NCBI GenBank assembly: GCA_035640355.1
Contig: DASQWI010000011.1
Span: 237,846 to 301,845, forward strand
Reading direction: 5' to 3'
DNA length: 64,000 nucleotides
Origin: Actinomycetota bacterium
Lineage (GTDB): Bacteria; Actinomycetota; UBA4738; HRBIN12
Positions 25,519-32,938 of this stretch are shown in pieces; position 1 is the first letter of the stretch; each line of letters starts with the position of its first letter. The position numbers were made by a program, and so were the translations under genes. Below the pieces are notes generated by a model. It was not told the DNA's origin. It made no database searches and saw only the letters and a list, made by a program, of their open reading frames with translations.

Positions 25519-26958
25519 TTGTCGACATCGCGCGCGGGGTCGTCGCTGGCGGCCGTCGTCCTGGCGGCGGGCAAGGGTAAGCGCTTGCGTTCGGGAACGC
25601 CGAAGGTCCTGCATCCGATCTGCGGTCGCCCGGCGCTGTGGTGGTCGCTCAGGAACGTCGCAGCGGTGCGGCCGTCTCGGATCGTGATCGTCGTCCACCA
25701 CGGCGCGGATGAGGTTCGAGACGCGGTCCGTTCGTGGGGGATCAAGCCCGAGCCGGTCTTCGTCGAGCAGGGCGAAGCGCTCGGGACGGGGCACGCAGTG
25801 CTCGCCACCGAGGACGCGGTCGGTCGCGTTCGGGAAGTCGTCGTCGTCGGGGGCGACTTCGATCCCGTCCTTCCCGAACACATGCGACGGCTGCTCTCGG
25901 TCCATCGAAGGACGAAGAGCGCCGGAACGATCCTCACGACGGAGGTCGCAGAGCCGGGTGGGTACGCGCGGATCGTTCGCGACGGGAGCCGGCTCGTTCG
26001 GATCGTCGAGGGAACGGACGCGCCGCCCGAGCTGAAGCGCTTGAACGAGGTGTCGCTGCTCGTCTTCGCGTTTCGGCGGGCTGACTTGTTCCGTGCGCTC
26101 CCGTTGGTGGGACGCGAGAACCGCCAAGGCGAGTACTACCTCAACGAGGTCTTCCCGATCCTCATGGACAAGGGGGAGCGGATCTCGGCGGTGAACATCG
26201 ACGCGGTTGGCGCGATGGGCATCAACTCTCGGGGAGATCTCGCCGAGACGACGCGGATCGTGCGCGAGCGAATCAACGCCGAACACATGTCGAAGGGCGT
26301 CACGCTGGTGGATCCCGCGAGCACGTTCATCGACGTCGGTGTGAGGATCGGCACCGATACGGTCATCCATCCGCTCACCTTCCTGGAGGGCTCGACGCGG
26401 ATCGCCGAACACGCCGAGATCGGACCGTCCACCCGGATCGTCGACTCGAGGATCGACGAGGAGGCGATCGTGCAGTTCTCAGTGGTGCGCGGCGCTCGAG
26501 TCGGCAGGGGCGCGCAGGTCGGGCCCTTCGCCCACGTTCGACCCGGCACCGTTCTGCACGAGCGCGCCAAGGTGGGCGCGTTCGTCGAGGTCAAGGCGGC
26601 GACGGTGGGCGTGCGCTCGAAGGTGCCGCACCTCTCCTACGTTGGCGATGCGTCGATCGGGGACGACGTGAACATCGGGGCGGCTACGGTGACCGTCAAC
26701 TACGACGGGTACGAAAAGCACAAGACGGTGATCGAAGACGACGCGCGGATCGGTTCGGATACGATGCTCGTCGCGCCGGTTCGCGTCGGCAGGGGAGCGG
26801 TGACTGGCGCGGGATCGGTCATCACCAAGGACGTCCCGCCGGGCGCGCTCGCCGTCGAGCGTTCGGAGCAACGCGTCGTCGAGGGGTATCGCAAGCGCAA
26901 GGACGACGAGGCCAAAGCGCAGGGGAAGCGGAAGCCGAAGGGCAAGGGGGCGCACTGA
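25519..26958 (+). CDS. glmU: Bifunctional GlcNAc-1-P uridyltransferase/GlcN-1-P acetyltransferase
   Basis: A 479-residue enzyme that makes UDP-GlcNAc for peptidoglycan. The N-terminal pyrophosphorylase domain has LAAGKGKRLRS at 15-25 and the nucleotide site GEALGTGHAV. The C-terminal left-handed beta-helix has hexapeptide repeats and the acetyltransferase site NIGAATVTVNYDGYEKHKT. The usual GDxPL motif reads GGDFDPVLP, an apparent one-residue insertion. A Lys-rich tail ends the protein, as in mycobacteria. The start is TTG 25519 with AGAGAGGA before it; the frame upstream runs through the tRNA and is not coding. The prs start follows by 1 nt. Confidence 0.95.
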   Translation: MSTSRAGSSLAAVVLAAGKGKRLRSGTPKVLHPICGRPALWWSLRNVAAVRPSRIVIVVHHGADEVRDAVRSWGIKPEPVFVEQGEALGTGHAVLATEDAVGRVREVVVVGGDFDPVLPEHMRRLLSVHRRTKSAGTILTTEVAEPGGYARIVRDGSRLVRIVEGTDAPPELKRLNEVSLLVFAFRRADLFRALPLVGRENRQGEYYLNEVFPILMDKGERISAVNIDAVGAMGINSRGDLAETTRIVRERINAEHMSKGVTLVDPASTFIDVGVRIGTDTVIHPLTFLEGSTRIAEHAEIGPSTRIVDSRIDEEAIVQFSVVRGARVGRGAQVGPFAHVRPGTVLHERAKVGAFVEVKAATVGVRSKVPHLSYVGDASIGDDVNIGAATVTVNYDGYEKHKTVIEDDARIGSDTMLVAPVRVGRGAVTGAGSVITKDVPPGALAVERSEQRVVEGYRKRKDDEAKAQGKRKPKGKGAH

Positions 26959-26959
26959 G

Positions 26960-27937
26960 GTGGAGATCGTCACCAAGAAGAAGATGATGCTGTTCTCCGG
27001 GACCACCCACCCGGAGCTCGCCCAGGAGATCGCCGACAACCTCGGCGTACCGATCAGCCCCTGTGTGATCTCCCGCTTTGCCTCCGGCGAGATCTACGTC
27101 CGGGCCCAGGAGAGCGTTCGTGGTGTCGACGTCTTCGTCGTCCAGACCCACGCCGATCCGATCAACGAGTCGATCATGGAACAGCTGGTGATGATCGACG
27201 CCATGAAGCGGGCGAGCGCGAAGCGAATCACGGCGGTTGTCCCCTACTACGGCTATTCGCGCCAGGACAAGAAGGGACTCGCGCGCGAGCCGATCAGCGC
27301 CAAACTGGTCGCGGATCTGTTAACCGTGGCGGGCGCGGACCGAGTCGTCTCGGTGGACCTGCACGCAGGACAGATCCAGGGATTCTTCGACTTTCCGTTC
27401 GATCACCTCACGGCACTCCCCGTGCTGACCACCTACCTGCACGACGATCTGGGCCTGCACGACGAGGAACTGGTCGTGGTCGCGCCCGACGCCGGCCGCA
27501 TCAAGACGGCAGAGCGGTTGCGCGAGAGCTTGCACGCCGATCTCGCGTACCTGTACAAGCGGCGGTCGCGCCACGAGGCACACAAGATCGAGGAGATCGC
27601 AGTCGTCGGAGAGGTCCAGGGGCGTCCGTGCGTCCTCGTCGACGACATGATCGACACCGCGTCGACGGTCGCGGCAGGCGCGAGCGTTCTTGCGCAGCAC
27701 GGCGCAGGTCCCATCTACGCCGCGGCGACGCACGGCGTGCTCTCGGGCAAAGCGGTTCAGCTGCTCGAGGAGGCGCCGATCCGCGAGGTGGTCATCACCA
27801 ACACCGTGCCGGTTCCCGAGGAGAAGATGTTCGGCAAGCTCAAGGTGCTCTCGATCGCGCCCCTGATCGCCGACGCGCTCCGCGCGGTGTTCGAGGACGC
27901 GAGCGTGTCGGAGCTGTTCCACGGAGAGAATCAGTAG
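26960..27937 (+). CDS. prs: Ribose-phosphate pyrophosphokinase
   Basis: A 325-residue PRPP synthetase, making the activated ribose for purine, pyrimidine, His and Trp synthesis and for actinobacterial arabinan precursors. The flexible ATP loop YSRQDKK is at 99-105, the metal and ribose site VDLHAGQIQGFF at about 132-143 and the PRPP loop VDDMIDTAST at 227-236. The start is GTG 26960, one base after the glmU stop, with the Shine-Dalgarno inside the glmU end. The glmU-prs pair is conserved across actinobacteria. In M. tuberculosis a lipoprotein and L25 follow; here a DUF222-HNH gene and a sigma-factor pair intervene. Confidence 0.97.
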   Translation: MEIVTKKKMMLFSGTTHPELAQEIADNLGVPISPCVISRFASGEIYVRAQESVRGVDVFVVQTHADPINESIMEQLVMIDAMKRASAKRITAVVPYYGYSRQDKKGLAREPISAKLVADLLTVAGADRVVSVDLHAGQIQGFFDFPFDHLTALPVLTTYLHDDLGLHDEELVVVAPDAGRIKTAERLRESLHADLAYLYKRRSRHEAHKIEEIAVVGEVQGRPCVLVDDMIDTASTVAAGASVLAQHGAGPIYAAATHGVLSGKAVQLLEEAPIREVVITNTVPVPEEKMFGKLKVLSIAPLIADALRAVFEDASVSELFHGENQ

Positions 27938-27976
27938 CGATACCCGCGCATCTGAGGCTTGCGCATCTTGCGCATT

Positions 27977-28006
27977 TTGACCGCGCAGACGTAGTCATCC
28001 ATTACT
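27977..28006 (+). promoter_or_regulatory. Possible promoter for the DUF222-HNH gene
   Basis: TTGACC at 27977-27982 and ATTACT at 28001-28006 are spaced by 18 bp. Three GCGCAT direct repeats (starting near 27946, 27961 and 27971) lie just upstream. A perfect hairpin ACACTC-AATC-GAGTGT occupies 28046-28061 in the presumed leader. Confidence 0.4.
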
Positions 28007-28087
28007 GATCGAACACGGCAACTCGAACGTCGCCGCGCGTGTCGAACACTCAATCGAGTGTCAGTGGCGGATGTTAGCGTCGCACCT

Positions 28088-29215
28088 ATGTTCGAAGACG
28101 CGACGCATCCGCTGACTGCTGCACTCGACAGTGCGACCGCAGACGTCGGTCGCGCGCAGCGACGGATGCTGCGTCTGATCGCCGACGCCGATCGTCGAGA
28201 GGTCTGGCGCGATGCCGGTGCCCGCGACACCGCGCACTGGCTCACCATCCGCTACGGCATCTCCGAGTGGAAGGCAAGGCGGTGGGTCGGCGCCGCACAC
28301 GCCCTGGAGGATCTACCGCTGATCGCCGAAGCGTTGGAGCAAGGAGCGCTCGGCATCGACAAGGTGGCGGAGCTCACTCGGTTCGCCACGCCCGAGACCG
28401 AGGCGCGCCTGATCCGGTGGGCGGCGACGGTCTCGGTCGGCGCGGTCCGCCACCGGGGCGACCTCGAGGCCACGGCATCCATCAAGGACGTCCGGCAGAC
28501 CGAGCTGAGCCGCGAGGTCACGTGGTGGTACCACGACGAGGGACGCCGGTTCGGCTTGGAGGCCGATCTTCCCGCCGCGTCCGGTCCGGTGATCGTCAAC
28601 GCCCTGGAGCGTGAGGCCGACCGTATCGCGGTGCTGCCCGGCGAGGAGGACGAGGTGTACGCGTCGGCCCGCCGGGCCGACGCCCTGGTGGCGCTGTGCT
28701 CGGCCCGGATCGGCTCCGATCCCGAGCCCGACCGGGCCACGGTCGTGGTCCACGCCCGACTGGACGGCCTGCAGCGGGACACCGGCGGGTGTGAGATCGA
28801 GGGCGGTCCGGTGATCCACCCCCAGACGGTCCGGCGCCTGCTATGCAACGCCCGCGTGCAGACCGTGGTGGAGGATCGCGACGGGAACGTCCTTGGGATC
28901 GGGCGAGTCTCTCGCGAGCCGCCACAGTGGATGCTTCGACAGGTCCGCCACCGCGACCGGGAGTGCCGCTTCCCCGGCTGCGGGGCCAGGCGGTTCACCG
29001 AGGCCCATCACCTTCGGTGGTGGCGTCACGGGGGCAGAACCGACCTTGCCAACCTTGCGCTCGTCTGCTCGTTTCACCACCGGCTGGTCCACGAGCACGG
29101 CTGGTCGGCAAGACGCGAGTCGACCGGCGACCTCCTGTGGCGCCGTCCGGACGGAACGCGTTACGAATCCGGCCCGTCTCCAGGTACGACAAAGGTGTTC
29201 GAACGGGCCGTGTGA
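28088..29215 (+). CDS. DUF222/13E12-family HNH endonuclease-like protein
   Basis: A roughly 375-residue member of the actinobacterial 13E12 repeat family: an N-terminal DUF222 helical domain (about 10-250) and a C-terminal HNH nuclease domain. The HNH part shows CRFPGCGARRFTEAHHLRWW, then TDLANLALVCSFHHRLVHE, giving both zinc-like Cys residues and the metal His residues. These genes are highly repeated in some actinobacterial genomes (REP13E12 in M. tuberculosis) and are thought to be mobile or selfish, but their activity is not well established. ATG 28088 is chosen; GTG 28058 lies inside a hairpin. It interrupts the conserved prs-L25 order. I saw no clear terminal repeats. Confidence 0.87.
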   Translation: MFEDATHPLTAALDSATADVGRAQRRMLRLIADADRREVWRDAGARDTAHWLTIRYGISEWKARRWVGAAHALEDLPLIAEALEQGALGIDKVAELTRFATPETEARLIRWAATVSVGAVRHRGDLEATASIKDVRQTELSREVTWWYHDEGRRFGLEADLPAASGPVIVNALEREADRIAVLPGEEDEVYASARRADALVALCSARIGSDPEPDRATVVVHARLDGLQRDTGGCEIEGGPVIHPQTVRRLLCNARVQTVVEDRDGNVLGIGRVSREPPQWMLRQVRHRDRECRFPGCGARRFTEAHHLRWWRHGGRTDLANLALVCSFHHRLVHEHGWSARRESTGDLLWRRPDGTRYESGPSPGTTKVFERAV

Positions 29216-29264
29216 TCAACGACGCAATCATCCAATCTCAGCGACGCGTCCCGATCCTTTGGTC

Positions 29265-30812
29265 TCAGGGCGTGTATTGCTCCTCGATCTCGACCACGAC
29301 GCCGTCTTCGATCGTGATCCACCAGGAACTCAGGCCGCGGTAGATGACGTCGTCCTTGCCTCGAACGTCGTCGACGAGCACGTCGGTCTGCTCCTCGATG
29401 GCCTTCGCGAACGGGCCGATTTCTCCGTCGAAGAACGTGTCACAGCAGTCGGTCCAGTCGAGCAGTCGCAGTCGCAGATCATCGGCGAACGTCAGCTCCC
29501 GCAGCCGCGGGTTCTCGTTGACGACGTAGTAATCATTCGGCACGGGACCCGTCTCACCGGTCGCCTCCTGGTACGCGCGGTTGGCTTCCTCGCCTGTCAA
29601 GAAGTACGCGAGATCGAATTCGATCGTGCCCTGAGTCGGATGGACCGCGCGCACGAACCCGTAGTGGCGTCCGTCCTCCAGCGCCGGCTCGTCCGACGCC
29701 GGCTCGTCCGATGGCGATTCGACGGGTTCGCCGCGGTCTGACCCGGTGCGACCGCTCGCGATCACGTTCCCGTCTGCGTCGACGGCGTTCAGCTCCGCCT
29801 CGCGGCCCACGTCGAGCACCACGATGAACGCCTCGAACCTATCGTCGATCTCGTCGGGGACGTCGAACGTTCGGACCGCTGTCGCATGGGGGCAGTCGAT
29901 CGCCGCAGTTCCGGGGGGCACGGCGCCGAACACCAACGTGCGCGCGCCTGGTCCGCCACCCACGACGATTTCCGCGAATTGCAGCTCGGTGCTTTCCGGA
30001 GTGAAACCGTGGATCCCGGACCCCATATCGTCCGTCTCGACAGACAACGACAGCCCCGAGTCGTCGCGGGAAGCGATGAGCTGCCACGTCTCGCCTCCGA
30101 TCTCGCCGGTCTCGAGGACCGCCGCTGCGGGTCCGCTCTTTCCGGGAGAGAAGGTCATCGTCGCGAACGCCCTGAACAGCGCGTCGCGGTCGGCATCCGT
30201 CACGTCGGGTGAGAAACCGACTCTCGCTTCGAACGTGCGCCCCTCCGCGGTCCAGCCCGCGTGCAGGAACTCCCATCCCGGGTAGCAGGCCGACTCGTCG
30301 GTGCCGACGTCCAATGGTTCCAGCTCGACCGGCCACAGCCGCGCCCCGTCGCCGGTGAGCGCGCGCGGCTCCTCCTGGATCGTCATGAGGAACGTCGGCG
30401 AGTCTCCCTCAGCCATCCCGGGACAGCCGAATAGCTGGCCGGGGTCGAACGGCGCGAGCGCCAGAACGATCCGTGGTAGTTGAGGCAGTGGATCGGGGTT
30501 CCCCGGATCCGAGCCGTTCAGCCCTGCCACATCGGGATCGATCAGCGTCCACCGGTCAGGAAACGTGATCCTGATGCCGTTCATCTCCTCGGTCGTGGAT
30601 GCCGGAACGACTTCGCCGGACTCGCCGCTGAGGGCGCCGAAGCCGACGACGGCGATCGCGATCAATGCGGCTGCGGCGATCACAGAGCCCGCGATCATTC
30701 CCACCTGGCGCCGGCGTGTACGCCTGACCGCCGCGCCCGCGTCGTGCGGCGCCGGCGCGTCGCCGGCCTCGCGATCCAGCGCGTTGCGAAGCTCACGCTC
30801 GAGGTCGTTCAT
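29265..30812 (-). CDS. Membrane-anchored sigma-factor partner (putative anti-sigma), unknown family
   Basis: A 515-residue protein with a short cytoplasmic N-terminus (about 36 residues), one membrane helix (about 37-60) and a large outer domain. It follows an ECF sigma gene with a coupled start, which suggests an anti-sigma role, but it lacks the zinc anti-sigma HxxxCxxC motif. The C-terminal 120 residues (FLTGEEANRAYQEA, PNDYYVVNENPRLREL, ..EIEEQY) resemble a domain I have seen in exported actinobacterial proteins of unknown function. A Ser/Asp/Glu/Pro linker with two SDEPA copies lies near residues 360-376. An internal FDVPDEID/FRAFATM-like region has no known fold to me. Function is inferred from position. 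Confidence 0.7.
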   Translation of the reverse strand: MNDLERELRNALDREAGDAPAPHDAGAAVRRTRRRQVGMIAGSVIAAAALIAIAVVGFGALSGESGEVVPASTTEEMNGIRITFPDRWTLIDPDVAGLNGSDPGNPDPLPQLPRIVLALAPFDPGQLFGCPGMAEGDSPTFLMTIQEEPRALTGDGARLWPVELEPLDVGTDESACYPGWEFLHAGWTAEGRTFEARVGFSPDVTDADRDALFRAFATMTFSPGKSGPAAAVLETGEIGGETWQLIASRDDSGLSLSVETDDMGSGIHGFTPESTELQFAEIVVGGGPGARTLVFGAVPPGTAAIDCPHATAVRTFDVPDEIDDRFEAFIVVLDVGREAELNAVDADGNVIASGRTGSDRGEPVESPSDEPASDEPALEDGRHYGFVRAVHPTQGTIEFDLAYFLTGEEANRAYQEATGETGPVPNDYYVVNENPRLRELTFADDLRLRLLDWTDCCDTFFDGEIGPFAKAIEEQTDVLVDDVRGKDDVIYRGLSSWWITIEDGVVVEIEEQYTP

Positions 30813-30840
30813 CGAAGCTCACGCTCGAGGTCGTTCATCG
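30789..30840. repeat. 26-bp perfect tandem duplication at a sigma/anti-sigma junction
   Basis: Units 30789-30814 and 30815-30840 are identical. On the minus strand each unit holds ATG AAC GAC CTC GAG CGT GAG. Since 26 is not a multiple of three, the copy nearest the sigma gene reads nine codons and stops, and the stop overlaps the second ATG. The true downstream gene therefore starts at the second copy. Confidence 0.95.
30809..30838 (-). CDS. Nine-codon minicistron bridging two genes
   Basis: ATG at 30838-30836 overlaps the sigma stop (ATGA). The frame reads MNDLERELR and ends at TGA 30811-30809, which overlaps the ATG of the membrane partner gene (30812-30810). It arises from the 26-bp duplication and keeps an unbroken chain of stop-start overlaps. 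It probably has no function as a peptide but may preserve translational coupling. Translation is not shown by the sequence. Confidence 0.4.
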   Translation of the reverse strand: MNDLERELR

Positions 30841-31359
30841 GTCCTCCCGGTCGATCATCGTTCGAAGCATCTGCATCCCTCGCGACAGCATCGAGCGCGC
30901 CGCGGGGACGGAAACGTGCATAGCCTCCGCCATCGCCTCCTCGGACAGGTCCTCGTAGTAGCGGAGGACTACCGCGGCACGCTGCCGAGCGGGTAGGCGC
31001 CTCAGCGCTCGGACGAGCTCGTCTCTCGCGCCGAGGTCGGGTGGATCGGTAGCGGCTTCGACCGAGTGAGACCGCTCACGCTCCAGATAGTCGCGTTCGA
31101 CGCGCTCGCGACGGAACTGCGAGGTGCATAGGTTGACGACGGTTCGGCGCAGATACGCGTCGAACGCGTCGGGAAACCTGAGGTGCCGGAACCGGGCGGC
31201 AACCCGGACGAACGCCTCCTGCGCGATGTCCCGGGAGCGTTCGCGGTCGCCCGTGATGAGGTAGGCAAGCCTGACCGCGGCCGGCGCGTGCCGCTCGTAC
31301 AGTTCGGCGAGTCCTCGTCCCTGTTGCTCGCTCGCCCTGCTCACCGTCGCGCTCACCAT
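30835..31359 (-). CDS. ECF RNA polymerase sigma factor, SigE-like family
   Basis: A 174-residue group-4 sigma factor. Region 2 spans LYERHAPAAVRLAYLI to about FRRERVER, with the core-binding DIAQEAFVRVA. Region 4 has LRRLPARQRAAVVLRYYEDLSE and a helix-turn-helix ending MSLSRGM-like (SMLSRGMQMLR). It has no region 3, as expected for ECF factors. ATG 31359 is chosen; a TTG at 31386 is open in frame but its GGGAGG is too close. The membrane partner gene downstream is joined by a 26-bp duplication. Its regulon is unknown; such pairs usually answer envelope signals. Confidence 0.9.
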   Translation of the reverse strand: MVSATVSRASEQQGRGLAELYERHAPAAVRLAYLITGDRERSRDIAQEAFVRVAARFRHLRFPDAFDAYLRRTVVNLCTSQFRRERVERDYLERERSHSVEAATDPPDLGARDELVRALRRLPARQRAAVVLRYYEDLSEEAMAEAMHVSVPAARSMLSRGMQMLRTMIDREDR

Positions 31360-31455
31360 ACGGCCCGTCGCTCCGCCTCCCTGCAAGCCTCCCTGCTATG
31401 AGAGACGCACGAGCGAGCGCTTTCCTCGCGGTCTCGTTGGTACCATCGGTCTCCG

Positions 31456-32121
31456 ATGGAACAGAGGCTCGTCGCCGAGACACGAGAGCGAACCGGCAAG
31501 GGCGCCGCGCGGAAGCTGCGCGCCGCCGGCCGCGTGCCCGCGATCCTGTATGGCCACGGGATGGACCCTCTCGCGCTCTCCGTCGACTCGCGCGAGCTTT
31601 TCCATCTCCTTCACACCGGAGCCGGCGCGAATGTCCTCGTCGACCTCGTCGTCGACGGGACCGAGCACCTCGCGCTCCCGAGGGACGTTCAGCGCGATCA
31701 CATCAGGGGCCGGTTCGTGCACGTCGACTTCCTCGCCGTTCGGCGCGATGAGAAGATCAACGTCACGATTCCACTCCGCATCGTGGGGGAGTCGCCCGGT
31801 ATCAAGGCCGGCGGGGTCCTCGAGCACCACCTGTGGGAGCTCAATTGCGAGTGTCTCGCGACCGACGTGCCCGAGGCGATCGACGTCGACATCTCCGGGC
31901 TCGAGATCGGGTCCGGCGTTCGCGTGAGCGACCTGAAGGTCCGGAGCGGCGTCACGATCCTGACCAGCCCCGAGGACTCCGTCGTCGCGGTCACCCAACC
32001 GCAGGTGGCCGTCGAGGAGGAGGAGGCGGCCGAGGCCGTCGAGGGCGAGGCCGCCGAAGAAGAGGGCGAGGGCGCCGCGGCCGAGGAATCCGAAGGCGCG
32101 GCCGAGCAGCCCGAGGGCTAG
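31456..32121 (+). CDS. rplY: 50S ribosomal protein L25/general stress protein Ctc
   Basis: A 221-residue CTC-type L25 that binds 5S rRNA. The N-terminal domain starts RLVAETRERTGKGAARKLRAAGRVPAILYG, the family signature, and the C-terminal TL5 beta-domain follows (about 95-180). The last 40 residues are almost only Glu, Ala and Gly, an acidic tail often seen in actinobacteria. No Shine-Dalgarno is evident; TACCAT at 31440-31445 could be a -10 box for a very short leader. It precedes pth, the conserved pairing seen as Rv1015c-Rv1014c in M. tuberculosis. Confidence 0.95.
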   Translation: MEQRLVAETRERTGKGAARKLRAAGRVPAILYGHGMDPLALSVDSRELFHLLHTGAGANVLVDLVVDGTEHLALPRDVQRDHIRGRFVHVDFLAVRRDEKINVTIPLRIVGESPGIKAGGVLEHHLWELNCECLATDVPEAIDVDISGLEIGSGVRVSDLKVRSGVTILTSPEDSVVAVTQPQVAVEEEEAAEAVEGEAAEEEGEGAAAEESEGAAEQPEG

Positions 32122-32135
32122 CCGGCCGGGGGTGC

Positions 32136-32172
32136 GGGGGCCAACAAGCGAGCGGAGCGAGCGTCGGCCCCC
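32136..32172. repeat. REP-like hairpin repeat, copy 1
   Basis: GGGGGCC (32136-32142) pairs with GGCCCCC (32166-32172) around a purine-rich loop AACAAGCGAGCGGAGCGAGC. It lies just after the L25 stop and 15 bp before pth. A second copy with the same arms and the same AAGCGAGCG core is at 37313-37357. It may act as a terminator or mRNA-stabilising element; no T-tract follows. Confidence 0.7.
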
Positions 32173-32187
32173 GATGGAACGGGCCGC

Positions 32188-32769
32188 ATGACCTGGCTCG
32201 TCGCCGGGCTCGGCAACCCTGGCCCGGGGTACGCCAAGAACCGGCACAACATCGGCCACGTCGTGGTGGACGAGCTGTGCACGCGCGGCGGGGGGCGGTT
32301 CAAGAAGGTCCGGTTCGTTCCCACGGACGTATGTGAGATCGACGAGCTCGGCGAGCGGATCCTGCTCGCAACGGCGCATGCTTTCATGAACGAGAGCGGG
32401 CCTGCCTTCGCCTCGCTCGCCCGCAAGCGAAGGATCGACCCCGACCACGTGATCGCGGTCCACGACGAGATCGATCTCCCGTTCGGCGCCATGCGCGTGA
32501 AGTTCGGCGGCTCGACCGCGGGCCACAACGGGCTGCGATCACTGTCGAGCGCGCTCCGGACGCCGGACTTCTACCGGATCCGTCTCGGCGTCGGCAGGCC
32601 GACCGGCCGGAAGGATCCCGCCGACTGGGTGCTCGAGGACTTTTCCAAACGCGAGGAGCCGGACGTCGCCAACCTGATTGACGACGGCGCCGACGCGGTG
32701 CTCTCGATCGTTCGGGAAGGTCTTCGGGTGACGCAGGACCGGTTCAACCGCTCCGCCCCGCGCACGTAG
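32188..32769 (+). CDS. pth: Peptidyl-tRNA hydrolase
   Basis: A 193-residue enzyme that recycles peptidyl-tRNAs released from stalled ribosomes. The N-terminus LVAGLGNPGPGYAKNRHNIGH carries the catalytic His and the substrate Asn. HDEIDLPFG supplies the catalytic Asp, and GGSTAGHNGLRS the last Asn region; all family positions are kept. The length is standard. The start ATG at 32188 lacks a clear Shine-Dalgarno and directly follows the hairpin repeat, so structure in the leader may affect its translation. Confidence 0.96.
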   Translation: MTWLVAGLGNPGPGYAKNRHNIGHVVVDELCTRGGGRFKKVRFVPTDVCEIDELGERILLATAHAFMNESGPAFASLARKRRIDPDHVIAVHDEIDLPFGAMRVKFGGSTAGHNGLRSLSSALRTPDFYRIRLGVGRPTGRKDPADWVLEDFSKREEPDVANLIDDGADAVLSIVREGLRVTQDRFNRSAPRT

Positions 32770-32805
32770 CCCGCGACCGCAGCCCGCGCGCACCCCAACT
32801 CACCA

Positions 32806-32849
32806 CGTACCGCCTCGTGCGCCTAGCTCCCCACCACGTAGGCGGTACG
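32806..32849. repeat. 10-bp inverted repeat between pth and mfd
   Basis: CGTACCGCCT (32806-32815) and AGGCGGTACG (32840-32849) are exact inverted repeats, 24 bp apart. Each is next to a copy of CCACGTA. It may be a terminator for pth or an operator for mfd. No T-tract follows. Confidence 0.45.
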
Positions 32850-32859
32850 CGCGGAGCCG

Positions 32860-32900
32860 TAGAATCGGAACGAACAGGCCTGGTTCCGCGAACCGGGCCT
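32860..32900 (+). promoter_or_regulatory. Possible mfd promoter and leader hairpin
   Basis: TAGAAT at 32860-32865 could be a -10 box; no good -35 is visible. An 11-bp stem with one G-T pair (32876-32886 with 32890-32900, loop CGC) would then begin only a few bases into the transcript. The hairpin could be an attenuator or the terminator of the gene upstream. Confidence 0.4.
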
Positions 32901-32938
32901 CTTCGTGCTGTCCGGATGCTGTGCGGAAGGGATCCGCG

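Noticed and set aside
28088..29215. Complete insertion sequence or group II intron around the HNH gene
   Set aside because: No terminal inverted repeats, target duplication or reverse transcriptase is visible; the DUF222 domain places it in the 13E12 family.
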